Shown here: positions 42,556 through 51,755 of the stretch, piece after piece
Layout: every line of letters starts with the position of its first letter
Position numbering within the stretch: the first letter of the stretch is position 1
Assembly (NCBI GenBank): GCA_963761705.1
Contig: CAVXHK010000001.1
Coordinates: forward strand, 558,001-622,000
DNA length: 64,000 nt
Reading direction: 5' to 3'
Source of the DNA: CAVVKW01 sp963761705
GTDB lineage: Bacteria; Verrucomicrobiota; Verrucomicrobiia; Chthoniobacterales; JAATET01
The notes under the pieces: model-generated
Seen by the model: only the letters and a program-made list of their open reading frames with translations
Databases searched by the model: none
What the model was told of the DNA's origin: nothing
Translations under genes and position numbers: made by a program

Positions 42556-43188
42556 TTATTCCGGGTCGAGGTTGACTTCCGTTTTGAGGGCGCGGGCGGC
42601 CATTTTTGCGGAGTAGACGGTTACCAGGATCGTGGCGATGAGGCCTCCGCCGTAGAGGAGCCAGGAGTCGATGCCGTGGGGGAGGCCGGCTTTTGCTTTG
42701 GCAATTTTACCGATGAGAGCGCCGGTGTAGGCGTAGGCGGCGCTGATGGGGATAAACCCGATCCAGGAGGCGAGGGTGAAGCGGGTCATGGAGATGGTCG
42801 TCAATCCGCAAGCGTAGCTGACGACGCTGTGGGGGAGGACCGGGGAAAGGCGGCTGAGGAGGACGATCCGCCAACCGCCGTGGGCGATGGCACGGTCGAG
42901 GGCGCGGAATTTTTGGTTCTGCGAGAATTTTCGCTGGAGCCAGTTGTGGACGAGGTAGCGGCTGGTGGCGAAGTTGAGGGCGGCTCCGGCGACGGAGGCG
43001 ACGGTGACGAGGAGGGTGCCGGACCAGAAGCCGTAGGCGGCTCCAGCTCCGACGGTGAGGACGGAGCCCGGGAGGAGAAAGACGCAGGTGAGGGCGTAGA
43101 GAAGGATGAAGGCGAACCAGCCGACCCAACCGCAGGACTGGATCCAGACGAGACTCTCGGTCATCCAATCGGTGAAGGTCTCTTGCAT
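42556..43188 (-). CDS. TVP38/TMEM64 (DedA-like SNARE-associated) membrane protein
   Basis: A 210-aa multi-span membrane protein of the VTT-domain superfamily. Family features are FLLPGSVLTVGAGAAYGFW (the G-rich re-entrant loop), AALNFATSRYLVHNW, and the later LSRLSPVLPHSVVSYACGLT with conserved R-x-x-P. TM spans surround these. VTT proteins move lipids or act in membrane homeostasis; the specific role is unknown. ATG 43188 is used; coding upstream of it overlaps nupC in antisense. Confidence 0.88.
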   Translation of the reverse strand: MQETFTDWMTESLVWIQSCGWVGWFAFILLYALTCVFLLPGSVLTVGAGAAYGFWSGTLLVTVASVAGAALNFATSRYLVHNWLQRKFSQNQKFRALDRAIAHGGWRIVLLSRLSPVLPHSVVSYACGLTTISMTRFTLASWIGFIPISAAYAYTGALIGKIAKAKAGLPHGIDSWLLYGGGLIATILVTVYSAKMAARALKTEVNLDPE

Positions 43189-43261
43189 GGTTTGGGCGGG
43201 AGAGTAGGCGCTGGCGAGCGCGAGTCCAGCTGCGGAATAAGAATTGCTCCGTCGGGCGGCG

Positions 43262-44500
43262 ATGTTGCAGTTGACGAGTTTGTTCGGGTTGGTGGTGATG
43301 TTGGCGCTGGCTTGGGGATTGTCGCGGCACAAGCGGTTATTTCCTTGGCACACGGTTCTCTGGGGGGTGGGGCTGCAGTTCGTGTTGGCGGTGTTGGTGC
43401 TCAAGACGGACGCTGGGAGGGCGGTGTTCGGTGCCGCGCGGCTGGCGGTGGTGAAAATCGCGGAATTTGCGAACGTGGGTGCGCAGATGGTATTCGGGCC
43501 GCTGGCGGACGGGGAAAAATTGGGCACGGCGTTCGGACCAAACGCTTACGTTTTCGCGGTGACGGTTACGGCGGTGATCGTGGTGGTGTCGGCGATCTCG
43601 GCGGCGCTCTATCATTACGGGATCCTGCAGCGAGTGGTGCACGCGCTGGCGTGGGTGATGCGGAAACTTCTTCGGACGAGCGGGAGCGAGACGTTGGCCG
43701 CGGCGAGTAACATCTTCGTCGGTCAGACGGAGGCCCCGTTGCTGATTCGTCCTTACCTGAAGGGAATGACGCAAAGCGAGTTGATGGCTCTGATGACGTG
43801 TGGGTTCGCGACGGTGGCGAGCAGCGTGTTCGCGATTTACGCTGAGTTGGGGGTGGATGCAGGCCATCTCCTCACTGCCTCGGTGCTGAGCGCCCCGGCG
43901 GGATTGATCATCGCAAAGATCATGCTTCCGGAGACGGAGGAGAGCGAGACGACGGCGGAGGCTTCGGCTGAGGTGGAACGGACGACCTCGAATGGGCTGG
44001 ACGCGCTGTGCCGGGGGGCGGGCGACGGGATGATGCTGGCGATCAACGTGATCGCAATGTTGATCGCCTTTGTGGCGATCGTGGCGCTGATCAATGCTCT
44101 GGTGACCGCTCCGCAGACAGCGCTGGGGGTGGCGGAGCCGGTGACGTTGCAGCAGTTTCTGGGGTGGGTGAACTGGCCTTTCGCCTGGGTGATCGGGATC
44201 CGGGCGGAGGATTGTTCGCTGGCTGGTCAGGTGCTCGGGGAGCGGATCGTGCTGAACGAGTTTATCGGGTATCTAAGTCTTTCGGGCATGCGGGATTCGC
44301 TCGATGAGCGGAGCTACATCCTGACGGCCTACGCGCTGTGCGGGTTCGCGAACCTGTCGAGCATTGCGATCCAGATCGGGGGGATCGGATCGCTGGTTCC
44401 GGAGCGGCGCGGGGATCTGGCGCGGCTCGGATTGCGGGCGATGGTGGGTGGGGTGTTGGCTTGTTACCTGTCGGCTTCGGTGGTCGGGGTGTTGATTTAA
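43262..44500 (+). CDS. NupC/CNT-type nucleoside transporter
   Basis: A 412-aa concentrative nucleoside transporter with about ten hydrophobic spans. Family motifs include ASNIFVGQTEAPLLIRPYL (nucleoside-binding half), VASSVFAIYAELGV, SVLSAPAGLIIAKIMLPETE and GDGMMLAINVIAMLIAFVAI, plus the C-terminal FANLSSIAIQIGGIGSLVPER. It imports nucleosides with Na+ or H+. ATG 43262 is used, in frame with a TTG 18 bp earlier. Confidence 0.93.
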   Translation: MLQLTSLFGLVVMLALAWGLSRHKRLFPWHTVLWGVGLQFVLAVLVLKTDAGRAVFGAARLAVVKIAEFANVGAQMVFGPLADGEKLGTAFGPNAYVFAVTVTAVIVVVSAISAALYHYGILQRVVHALAWVMRKLLRTSGSETLAAASNIFVGQTEAPLLIRPYLKGMTQSELMALMTCGFATVASSVFAIYAELGVDAGHLLTASVLSAPAGLIIAKIMLPETEESETTAEASAEVERTTSNGLDALCRGAGDGMMLAINVIAMLIAFVAIVALINALVTAPQTALGVAEPVTLQQFLGWVNWPFAWVIGIRAEDCSLAGQVLGERIVLNEFIGYLSLSGMRDSLDERSYILTAYALCGFANLSSIAIQIGGIGSLVPERRGDLARLGLRAMVGGVLACYLSASVVGVLI

Positions 44501-44545
44501 GGGCCGCGGGGATTTTTGGCGGCTCCGCTGCGGGTGGTTGGTTGT

Positions 44546-44558
44546 CGGCTGGAAGCCG
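44546..44558. repeat. Short GGCTGGAAGCC-family palindrome
   Basis: CGGCTGGAAGCCG sits between convergent nupC and the 59-aa gene, in the same 3'-end position as the copies at 420-430 and 8532-8550. Confidence 0.5.
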
Positions 44559-44565
44559 GGGACCC

Positions 44566-44745
44566 TTACTTCTGCTTTGAGGGGCGGGCTTGATCGGCGA
44601 TTTTTTCTTCCTGGGCGCCCTCGAGGTGGGAGCGGGTAGTGGGCCTCCTATCGCGGTCCTTGCGTTGGTTTAGCAGCGCCGGAATGACCGCAACCGCTAC
44701 GACGCCGATGAGCGCAAGGATGACGACTGTGAGGAGGGTTCCCAT
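44566..44745 (-). CDS. 59-aa single-span membrane protein
   Basis: A short gene: MGTLLTVVILALIGVVAVAV then IPALLNQRKDRDRRPTTRSH and a charged end. One TM segment with an Arg/Lys-rich cytosolic side, then an acidic/basic tail. It starts 3 bp after the stop of the upstream hypothetical gene on the same strand, suggesting an operon. No family recognised. Confidence 0.6.
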   Translation of the reverse strand: MGTLLTVVILALIGVVAVAVIPALLNQRKDRDRRPTTRSHLEGAQEEKIADQARPSKQK

Positions 44746-44748
44746 GGG

Positions 44749-45114
44749 TTACTTGTCGATCTGGCCGGACTCGGTGCGGGTGTCGTGGTCGGCTTCGTCG
44801 AGACCTTCGCGGACGAGGTCGGCGGTGTCGTTCTGATCCTCGTTCTCGAGGAACTGGTTAGGAGTCTTGTGGCCGGTGGTTGGCGGGGGATCCAGGTCGG
44901 TCTCGGCGGCGATGAAATCACCCGTCCCCGGGGTTTCGGCAGTTTCTTCGGCGGGAACGTGGAGTTCGCGGCGGGCGTGGTCGTAGTCGACTTCGTTGGG
45001 TTCGGTGCGACCGTCGCCGGTGGCGAGTTCGCGGGCGCGGCGTTCGAGGTCGGCTTCGCTGATCTCGCCGACGCCGGAACCGGAGACTTCGATGCGTTGG
45101 GTGGTTGAACTCAT
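44749..45114 (-). CDS. Small acidic hypothetical protein
   Basis: A 121-aa protein: MSSTTQRIEVSGSGVGEIS, then a helix EADLERRARELATGDG that resembles a DUF2934-type helix, and a Thr/Asp/Glu-rich C-terminus predicted to be disordered. No catalytic motif is visible. It is immediately followed by the 59-aa membrane protein gene and is divergent from the CheB-CheR kinase gene, whose start lies ~97 bp away. Confidence 0.55.
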   Translation of the reverse strand: MSSTTQRIEVSGSGVGEISEADLERRARELATGDGRTEPNEVDYDHARRELHVPAEETAETPGTGDFIAAETDLDPPPTTGHKTPNQFLENEDQNDTADLVREGLDEADHDTRTESGQIDK

Positions 45115-45210
45115 GGTTAAGATGGTTCGTTTGTGGGCGGGGAGGTGGACGCGGGGGTTGGCGAGGAAATCGTTGCGGGATTGGCGGAAGGGCGTGATAC
45201 GGTTGGGGCG

Positions 45211-48200
45211 ATGACGCCGGACGAGATGCTGGATGAACGGGAGGCGGGCGGGGACTCGGAGGGCGGATTGCGCGTGGTGGGGTTGGGCGGATCGGCGGGG
45301 TCGTTGCCGGCTTTGCAGGGATTCTTCGAGAACGCGGGGGAAGGCGGGGGGTTTGCCTACATCGTGGTGGTGCATTTGTCGCCGGAGCACGAGAGCATCC
45401 TGGCGGAGATCCTTCAGCGGTCGACGTCGATGCCGGTGGAGCAGATCCGGGGGACGGTGCGCGTGGAGGCGAACCGGGTCTACGTGATCCCGCCGGGGAA
45501 GCGGCTGTCGATGGTGGACGGGCAGGTGCGGACGACGGAGGGGGGCGAGCTGGCTCAGCGGCGGTTCGTGGTTGATCATTTTTTTCGGACGTTGGCGGAG
45601 GCGCACGGGGCGCAGGCGACGGCAATCGTGTTGTCGGGGTCGGACGGGGACGGGGCGAATGGGCTGAAGCGGGTGAAGGAGCGGGGGGGGCTGACAATCG
45701 GGCAGGACCCGGGGGAGGCGGAGCACGAGGGGATGCCGCGGTCGGCGATCGCGACGGGGATGGTCGACTGGGTGTTGCCGGCGCGCGAGATGCCGACTCG
45801 GCTGGGGGAGTATTGGTCGAACGCGGCGCGGGTGAAGTTGCCGCTGGCGGGCGGGAAGCCGAAGGAGGACGCGTCGGAGGATCGGGACCACGAGTCGGCT
45901 CTGCGGGAGGTGCTGGGGCATCTACGGGTGAAGACGGGGCACGAGTTCAATTGCTACAAGCGGGCGACGGTGCTGCGGCGGATCGGGCGGCGGATGCAGG
46001 TGTGCGGGGTGGAGACGCTGGCGGATTACCTGGGCTTCATGCGGAAGCACCAGGGTGAGACGGGGGCTTTGCTGCAGGATTTACTGATCAGCGTGACGAA
46101 TTTTTTCCGCGACACGGGGGCGTTCGACGCGTTGGCGGCGGATCTCCCGCGACTGTTCGAGGGGAAGGGGCCGAACGATCACGTGCGGGTGTGGGTGCCG
46201 GCTTGCGCGACGGGGGAGGAGGCGTATTCGGTGGCGATGTTGCTGTGCGAGCACGCGGCGGGGCTGGACGCGCCGCCGGGGATCCAGGTCTTCGCGACGG
46301 ATCTGGACGAGCGGGCGATCGAGACGGCGCGGGCGGGCATGTATCTCGAGACAATCCGGGCGGACGTGTCGGACGAGCGGTTGAAGCGTTTTTTCACGCG
46401 GGAGCACGGGGGGTATCGGATGAAGCGGGAGTTGCGGGAGGTGGTGCTCTTTGCGTTGCACGATCTGCTCAAGGACGCGCCATTCTCGCAATTGGACCTG
46501 GTGTCGTGCCGGAACCTGCTCATTTACCTGAGCCGCGGGGCGCAGGAACGGACGTTCGAGATTTTCCACTTCGCGTTGCGGGGGGAGGGGCGGTTGTTTT
46601 TGAGCGTTTCGGAATCGGCGGAGGAGGCGACGGCGTTGTTCTCGCCGATCGACAAGAAGCACCGGTTGTATCAGCGACTGGCGATCTCGCGGGCGAACCT
46701 GCCAGTGCCGACGGGGGCGCCGACGTTGTCACAGATGTTCGAGCGGCAGCGGGGCGGGGTGCCGTCGCGGCGGGATTACGAGGATCGGGCGAGCGCGCCG
46801 GCTTCGGCGGTGCCGGAGGGAATGACGGACGCGAGCTGGGCGGACGTGCATTTCCAGTTGATCGAGCGGTTGGGGCCGCCGTCGCTGCTGGTGGACGAGA
46901 ATTTCGACATTTTGCACCTGTCGAACTCGGTGGGACGGTTTTTGCAATTTCCGAGCGGGGAGCCGACGGCGAATCTGCTGCGAACCGTGAACGCGGGTCT
47001 GCGGGCGGAGCTGCGGGTGGCGCTCTACCAGGCGACGAAGACGGGGACGTCGGTGGACGTCGCGGGGGTGCGGATGGCGGTCGAAGGGGAGAATCGCGTG
47101 GTGGATATCGGGGTGCGACCGGCGCAGGATCTGGCGGCGGGATTTATGCTGGTGGTCTTCCGGGAGCGGGAGGACGGCGATCCGGGGAGCGACACGCCGG
47201 GGGCGGCGTTGGCGATCTCGGGCGAGAGCGATCTGGTGCGGCAGCTCGAGGACGAGGTCGAGGTGGTGAAGCGGCGGCTGCGGGAGTCGGGGGAAAATTA
47301 TGAAGCGCAGACCGAGGAGCTGAAGGCGTCCAACGAAGAGCTGCAGGCGATGAACGAGGAACTGCGGTCGGCGACGGAGGAACTCGAGACCGGGCGGGAG
47401 GAGCCTCCAGTCGATCAACGAAGAGCTGACGACGGTGAACCAGGAACTCAAGGTCAAGGTCGACGAGTTGAGCCGCTCGAACAACGATCTGCAGAACCTG
47501 ATGGCGTCGACGGACATCGCGACGATCTTTCTGGACCGGGATTTGCGCATCGAGCGATACACGCCGAGTGCGGTCTCGATCTTCCGAATGATCCCGAGCG
47601 ATTTGCACCGGCCGCTGTCGGATCTGACGCATCGGTTGGAATACGCGGACCTCTCGCGGGACGCGGCGCAAGTGCTTGAGCGGCTGACGCCGATCGAGCG
47701 GGAGGTGCGGGACGGGGAGGGGCGTTGGTTCCTGATGCGGGTCCTGCCCTACCGGACGACGGAGGACCGGATCTCGGGGGTCGTGCTGACGTTCATCGAT
47801 CTGACGGCGCGGCGGAAGGCTGAGGAGCAGACTCGGGAGTCGGAGCAACGTCTGCGGCTCGTGATCGAGAACGCGCAGGACTACGCGATCTTCTCGACGG
47901 ACCGGGAGCGAAAAATCACGAGTTGGAGCCGGGGGGCGGAGGTCATTCTCGGCTACCACGAGAAGGAGGTCGTCGGGCAGCAATTGGATCTGATCTTTAC
48001 CTCAGAGGATCGGGAGGCCGGCCTGCCGGAGAAAGAGATCGATACCGCCCTTGGGCGCGGAGGAACGACGGACGAGCGGTGGCACGTGCGGAAGAACGGG
48101 GACAGATTTTGGGCAAGCGGTTCGCTGATGCCGATGCGGGAAGGAGGCGGTGACGTGGTGGGATTTGTAAAAATCCTGCGCGATCGGACCGAGGCCCAGA

Positions 48201-48979
48201 AGGCGCAGGAGTCATTGCGGTGGAGCCGGGAGGAGCTGATGGAGGCGGTGAGCGTGAGCGACCGGTCGTTGGAAGAGGCCAAGCTCGCCAACCAGGCGAA
48301 AGATCACTTCCTTGCGGTGCTCTCTCACGAGTTGCGGACGCCCCTCACTCCGATCGTGATGGCGGTGGAGACCTTCTTGCGTCGAAAAGACCTGCCAGCG
48401 GACGTGCTCGCGGCGTTTGAAATGATCAAACGCAACGTGCGGATCGAAGCGCATTTTATCGACGATCTGCTGGACGTGACGCGCATCGGGAACGGAAAGT
48501 TGGAGATCCAGCGCGAGCCGGTGGATCTACTCGAGGCGGTGCGATCTGCGATCGGGATCTCTCAGCCGGACATTGATTCGAAGCGTCAGTCACTGAAAGT
48601 GTCCCTCGAGGCGACACGGACGACTTGCCTGGGAGATAGCGCGAGGTTGCAGCAGGCGGTGTGGAATCTCATCAAGAACGCGTCGAAGTTCACGGGCGAG
48701 GCGGGCGAGATCCGCATCGGCGTCCGGGATGTCGCCGGGGGAGTCGAGATCGAGGTCGTGGACTCCGGCATCGGCATGGCTCCCGAGACGTTGGAAGCGG
48801 TGTTCGATCCGTTCGTGCAGGGAGGCGGCGACGTGACCAGGGAGTTCGGTGGACTCGGCTTGGGTCTCGCCATCGCCAAAGCAACGGTCCAAGCGCACAG
48901 CGGGTCGATCCGCGCTGCGAGTGCCGGCTTGGGGAAAGGCGCGACGCTAACCGTGGTCCTGCCGACCATCGACGAGTGA
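45211..48979 (+). CDS. CheB-CheR-PAS-histidine kinase fusion, with one frameshift
   Basis: A ~1255-residue signalling protein if the frame is repaired. Order: CheB methylesterase (GLGGSAGSLPALQGF, VHLSPEHESILAEIL, LSGSDGDGANGLK), CheR methyltransferase (HEFNCYKRATVLRRIGRRMQ, VPACATGEEAYSVAML, LVSCRNLLIYL), coiled-coil (ASNEELQAMNEELRSATEEL), two PAS domains, HisKA (SHELRTPLTPIVMAVE) and HATPase_c (GGLGLGLAIAKATV). At 47404-47405 an extra C breaks the frame: the expected GREELQSINEELTTVNQEL continues in the next frame to 48979. As read, CheB-CheR and kinase parts are split. Such fusions couple methylation-like modules to kinase output; no chemoreceptors are nearby. Confidence 0.88.
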
Positions 48980-49004
48980 CGACTGGTCAGCGTGGCCCCG
49001 GGGT

Positions 49005-49358
49005 CTAGCCGAGCTTCACGCTTTCGAGAGCGTGAACGATGCGGTCAAAAAGCGTTAGGTTCGGTCGGACGCGGGCGGGAAGCTGGGAGGCGAGTTGGCG
49101 CGTTGCCCGCTTGGCACCGTTGCGCGCGCTGCGCACCGAGCGTTTGGCGACGGACCGAACGGTTGGTTCCGGGGTGGTAGCTTGCGTTGCGGCGGCTCCG
49201 ACGAGGATGCCGAGTAGAAACAGACCACCGGTGATGAGCCAGAAGTGGTCCTTCGCGATTTCGGTAGTCCGAGTGGCGGCGGCTTGGAGCTCATCCGTCG
49301 GGTTTGGGACGGCGTGATCGCTGGTCAGTGGGTCGGATTCGATGGGAGCAGTATTCAT
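49005..49358 (-). CDS. YqjD/ElaB-like (DUF883-type) membrane-anchored protein
   Basis: A 117-aa protein with a soluble acidic N-terminus, one membrane span (FWLITGGLFLLGILVGAAAT) and a strongly basic C-terminal half (SVAKRSVRSARNGAKRATRQ). Similar layout to YqjD-type stationary-phase inner-membrane proteins, though the order of TM and helix differs from the classic form, so the family call is tentative. Convergent with the kinase fusion gene. Confidence 0.55.
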   Translation of the reverse strand: MNTAPIESDPLTSDHAVPNPTDELQAAATRTTEIAKDHFWLITGGLFLLGILVGAAATQATTPEPTVRSVAKRSVRSARNGAKRATRQLASQLPARVRPNLTLFDRIVHALESVKLG

Positions 49359-49516
49359 ATCTCGAGACGATTATGATGCGAGATCGTCCGGCAGGGTGAT
49401 GATGGACGCCTGAGGTGGAGGAAAAATCCGGATCAGTTATTTTTGCGGCGACGCGGGGGCGACTTCTTTCAAAGTCCTTGCGGATTTCGCCGAACTCGAT
49501 TTGATACGCCGATTTC

Positions 49517-49873
49517 ATGGAAGATTTCGACGAGGAGCGAGCGGCAGCGGTGCTGCGGGAATACGTTTTGGGAACTTTGCCCTTGGGAGTCTACGACCCG
49601 CTCCAGCCGCGTCGCGTGCGAATGCCGGTCGTTTCTTTCGACGTCGAATTCGTTGACATCGACGCGGACGGGCGGGTCTCCGCGGCGGGGCCGGTCGTGC
49701 TGCGGACCGAGGCAGGGGAATCGGAATTTCACCTGCGCGTGACGGCTCCGTTGGTCGGAGTGAACGAAGACTGCCGGGTTGCGGACGACGCGGCGGTGCG
49801 GGCGGTCTACATCGTCCTCGTGAACGCGGAAAATGGCTCTTGCAAGGAGACGGCGGCGTTGGCGAACGCTTAA
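49517..49873 (+). CDS. Hypothetical protein
   Basis: A 118-aa protein, acidic, with a beta-rich pattern (RMPVVSFDVEFVDIDADGRV, VVLRTEAGESEFHLRVTAPL, VRAVYIVLVN) and an N-terminal helix EERAAAVLREYVLGT. No signal peptide, TM or catalytic motif. ATG is the first start; the gene is flanked by a divergent gene and a convergent one, giving it its own transcript. No family recognised. Confidence 0.6.
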   Translation: MEDFDEERAAAVLREYVLGTLPLGVYDPLQPRRVRMPVVSFDVEFVDIDADGRVSAAGPVVLRTEAGESEFHLRVTAPLVGVNEDCRVADDAAVRAVYIVLVNAENGSCKETAALANA

Positions 49874-49896
49874 CGGGCGGCGGCTGCGCCGCGCCG

Positions 49897-50505
49897 TCAG
49901 TCTTCGAGCTGCCTTTTGAGAAGTTTGAGGAAGCCCTGGAGGCGGGTGACCACGTTGAGCTCTTGAAGGAGAGCTTGGCGGGATTCTGCGCTGGGGATGA
50001 GGGTTGAGCAGACGGCGTCGCTGAGCGCTTCGGGTGAGCTGGCTTCGTCGAGGAAGCTCTCGAAGTGCTGCGGGAGCTGGTAGCCCTGCTCGCGGAGGCT
50101 CTGGCAAATACCTCGGACGGTGTGAGCGAGTTCTTCCGCCTCCGGGTCGTGGGCGTGGTCCGAATCGAGACGATCGATTTCCGCTACGCGATAGGGGTCG
50201 GTCTGCACCCAGCTCGTGAAGCGGACTCGTGCGATGCCATGAAGGATGAGGTGCGAGGTGCCGTCGGGATTACGCACGCAGGCGCGAACCAACCCGACGC
50301 CGCCGACTGGGTGGACGCTTTCCTCGTCCCGTTGCATCGCGACGGCGAAGATGCGCTCTTCGCCCAGCGAGGTCTCGAGCATGTCCCGATAGCGGGGCTC
50401 GAAGATGTAGAGCGGAAGCAGCGCTCCTGGAAAGAGGATCGTGCCGGGTAGGGCGATCACGCCAACGGTTTTCGGAAGAGTGATCTTGTCTGTTTCGTGT
50501 GCCAT
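49897..50505 (-). CDS. Lon N-terminal-domain (LON substrate-binding) protein
   Basis: A 202-aa stand-alone LON domain: LPKTVGVIALPGTILFPGAL then LPLYIFEPRYRDMLE, FAVAMQRDE...VHPVGGVGLV, DGTSHLILHGIARVRFTSW. It lacks the AAA+ and protease domains of Lon. Such small LON proteins may bind unfolded peptides, but their role is not settled. ATG 50505 is chosen because homology begins after it; further in-frame starts upstream overlap the BI-1 gene region. Confidence 0.85.
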   Translation of the reverse strand: MAHETDKITLPKTVGVIALPGTILFPGALLPLYIFEPRYRDMLETSLGEERIFAVAMQRDEESVHPVGGVGLVRACVRNPDGTSHLILHGIARVRFTSWVQTDPYRVAEIDRLDSDHAHDPEAEELAHTVRGICQSLREQGYQLPQHFESFLDEASSPEALSDAVCSTLIPSAESRQALLQELNVVTRLQGFLKLLKRQLED

Positions 50506-50589
50506 GAGGTTGTTACGAGTGGATCGGCCCGACCGTTTGCTTTTCCTTTGGGATTTGCCGTGAAGCGAGTCGTGGTTTATGACATCGGC

Positions 50590-51312
50590 ATGACATCTGG
50601 CAACCCGACGCTCAACAGTGGCACTTTCGAAAAAATCTCGGTCCGCCAAGGTCCGGCGATGACCATCGGAGGGACCGTCTCGAAGACGGGCATCCTCCTG
50701 GCGCTCGTGATTCTCGGGGCGACCTTCACGTGGAATCTCACGGGGCCGCTGGCGATGCCGCTGATGTGGGGCGGGGCAATCGGAGGATTCATCGTGGCTT
50801 TGGTGACGATCTTTAAAATGCAGTGGGCGCCAATCACGGCTCCGATCTACGGATTGCTGGAGGGGCTTTTTCTGGGCGGCATCTCCGCGATGTACAACGC
50901 GCAGTTCCAGGGGATCGTTCTGCAGGCGGTCATGCTGACTTTCGGCGTGATGGCGATGATGCTTTTCTTGTATCAGACCGGGGTCATCAAGGTGACGGAG
51001 AAGCTGCGGATGGGGATCATCGCGGCGACCGGGGGCATCATGCTAGTCTACGTGGTTACTTTCGTGCTGGGTTTTTTTGGCATTCAGGTGCCGTTCATTC
51101 ACGGAAGCGGAATGATGGGAATCGGCTTCAGCCTACTGGTTGTCGGGATCGCAGCGTTTAATCTGGTGTTGGATTTTGACTCGGTGGACCGGGGAGTTGC
51201 GGCGGGAGCGCCCCGTTACATGGAGTGGTATTGCGCCTTCGGACTGATGGTGACGCTCATCTGGCTCTACCTGGAAATGCTGCGGCTCCTGAGCAAGCTC
51301 CAGCGGAGGTAG
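50590..51312 (+). CDS. Bax inhibitor-1/YccA-like membrane protein
   Basis: A 240-aa protein with seven membrane spans. After MTSGNPTLNSGTFEKI the family pattern follows: TMTIGGTV-like (AMTIGGTVSKTGILLALVIL), TAPIYGLLEGLFLGGISAMY, TFGVMAMMLFLYQTGVIKV, and a C-terminal acidic half-channel NLVLDFDSVDRG. Similar 'YccA/Bax inhibitor' proteins in bacteria leak Ca2+ or interact with FtsH; function here is not shown. The gene faces away from the LON-domain gene with a short shared upstream region. Confidence 0.88.
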   Translation: MTSGNPTLNSGTFEKISVRQGPAMTIGGTVSKTGILLALVILGATFTWNLTGPLAMPLMWGGAIGGFIVALVTIFKMQWAPITAPIYGLLEGLFLGGISAMYNAQFQGIVLQAVMLTFGVMAMMLFLYQTGVIKVTEKLRMGIIAATGGIMLVYVVTFVLGFFGIQVPFIHGSGMMGIGFSLLVVGIAAFNLVLDFDSVDRGVAAGAPRYMEWYCAFGLMVTLIWLYLEMLRLLSKLQRR

Positions 51313-51372
51313 GGAGGAGCGATTGGCGGGGTGACCGGGCTTGGAGGTCCGGGAATTTCGGGTGAAGCCGCA

Positions 51373-51420
51373 GGCGCGGAAGGGACTCGGCGCTCAACCC
51401 GAGGGAAGGGTGGGTGGGGC
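51373..51420 (+). repeat. Dispersed repeat related to 25527-25572
   Basis: GGCGCGGAAGGGACTCGGCG then CTCAACCCGAGGGAAGGGTG and GGTGGGG, matching the layout of the pheS-pheT gap repeat with scattered substitutions. Lies in the gap between two convergent genes. Confidence 0.4.
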
Positions 51421-51425
51421 CCCGC

Positions 51426-51629
51426 CTACTTCGCTCTGACGGACTTAAAGTCGGTTGCGACGGCGGTGATCTCGGTCTCTTCCTGCTCGGGGATGCCGTG
51501 GCAGAGCATCTTGGTGTAAGGCCCGGCGATGCACTCGTTGCAGGCGTAGAGGTCTCGCCGATTTTCCAGCGTGGTGCAGGAGGCGAGACAAAGCGTGACG
51601 AGCGACAGACTGAGGAGGGCGGGTTTCAC
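51426..51629 (-). CDS. Small lipoprotein
   Basis: A 67-aa protein from GTG 51629: VKPALLSLSLVTLCLASC is a lipoprotein signal with lipobox LASC. The mature ~50 residues contain three further cysteines (ACNECIAGPYTKMLCHG), which may pair or bind metal. No family recognised. Convergent with the BI-1 gene and divergent from lgt. Confidence 0.65.
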   Translation of the reverse strand: MKPALLSLSLVTLCLASCTTLENRRDLYACNECIAGPYTKMLCHGIPEQEETEITAVATDFKSVRAK

Positions 51630-51755
51630 GCGGAAAGCTAAATCCGTTTCCCCGCACCGTGTAAATTCAAAAAGTGCGATGCTTTGGTCGCCGTGCGGCG
51701 GGAGGCTTTGAAAGTTGATCCTTCCCGGGCGGACGTGCAAGGTCTCGCGGCCCCA

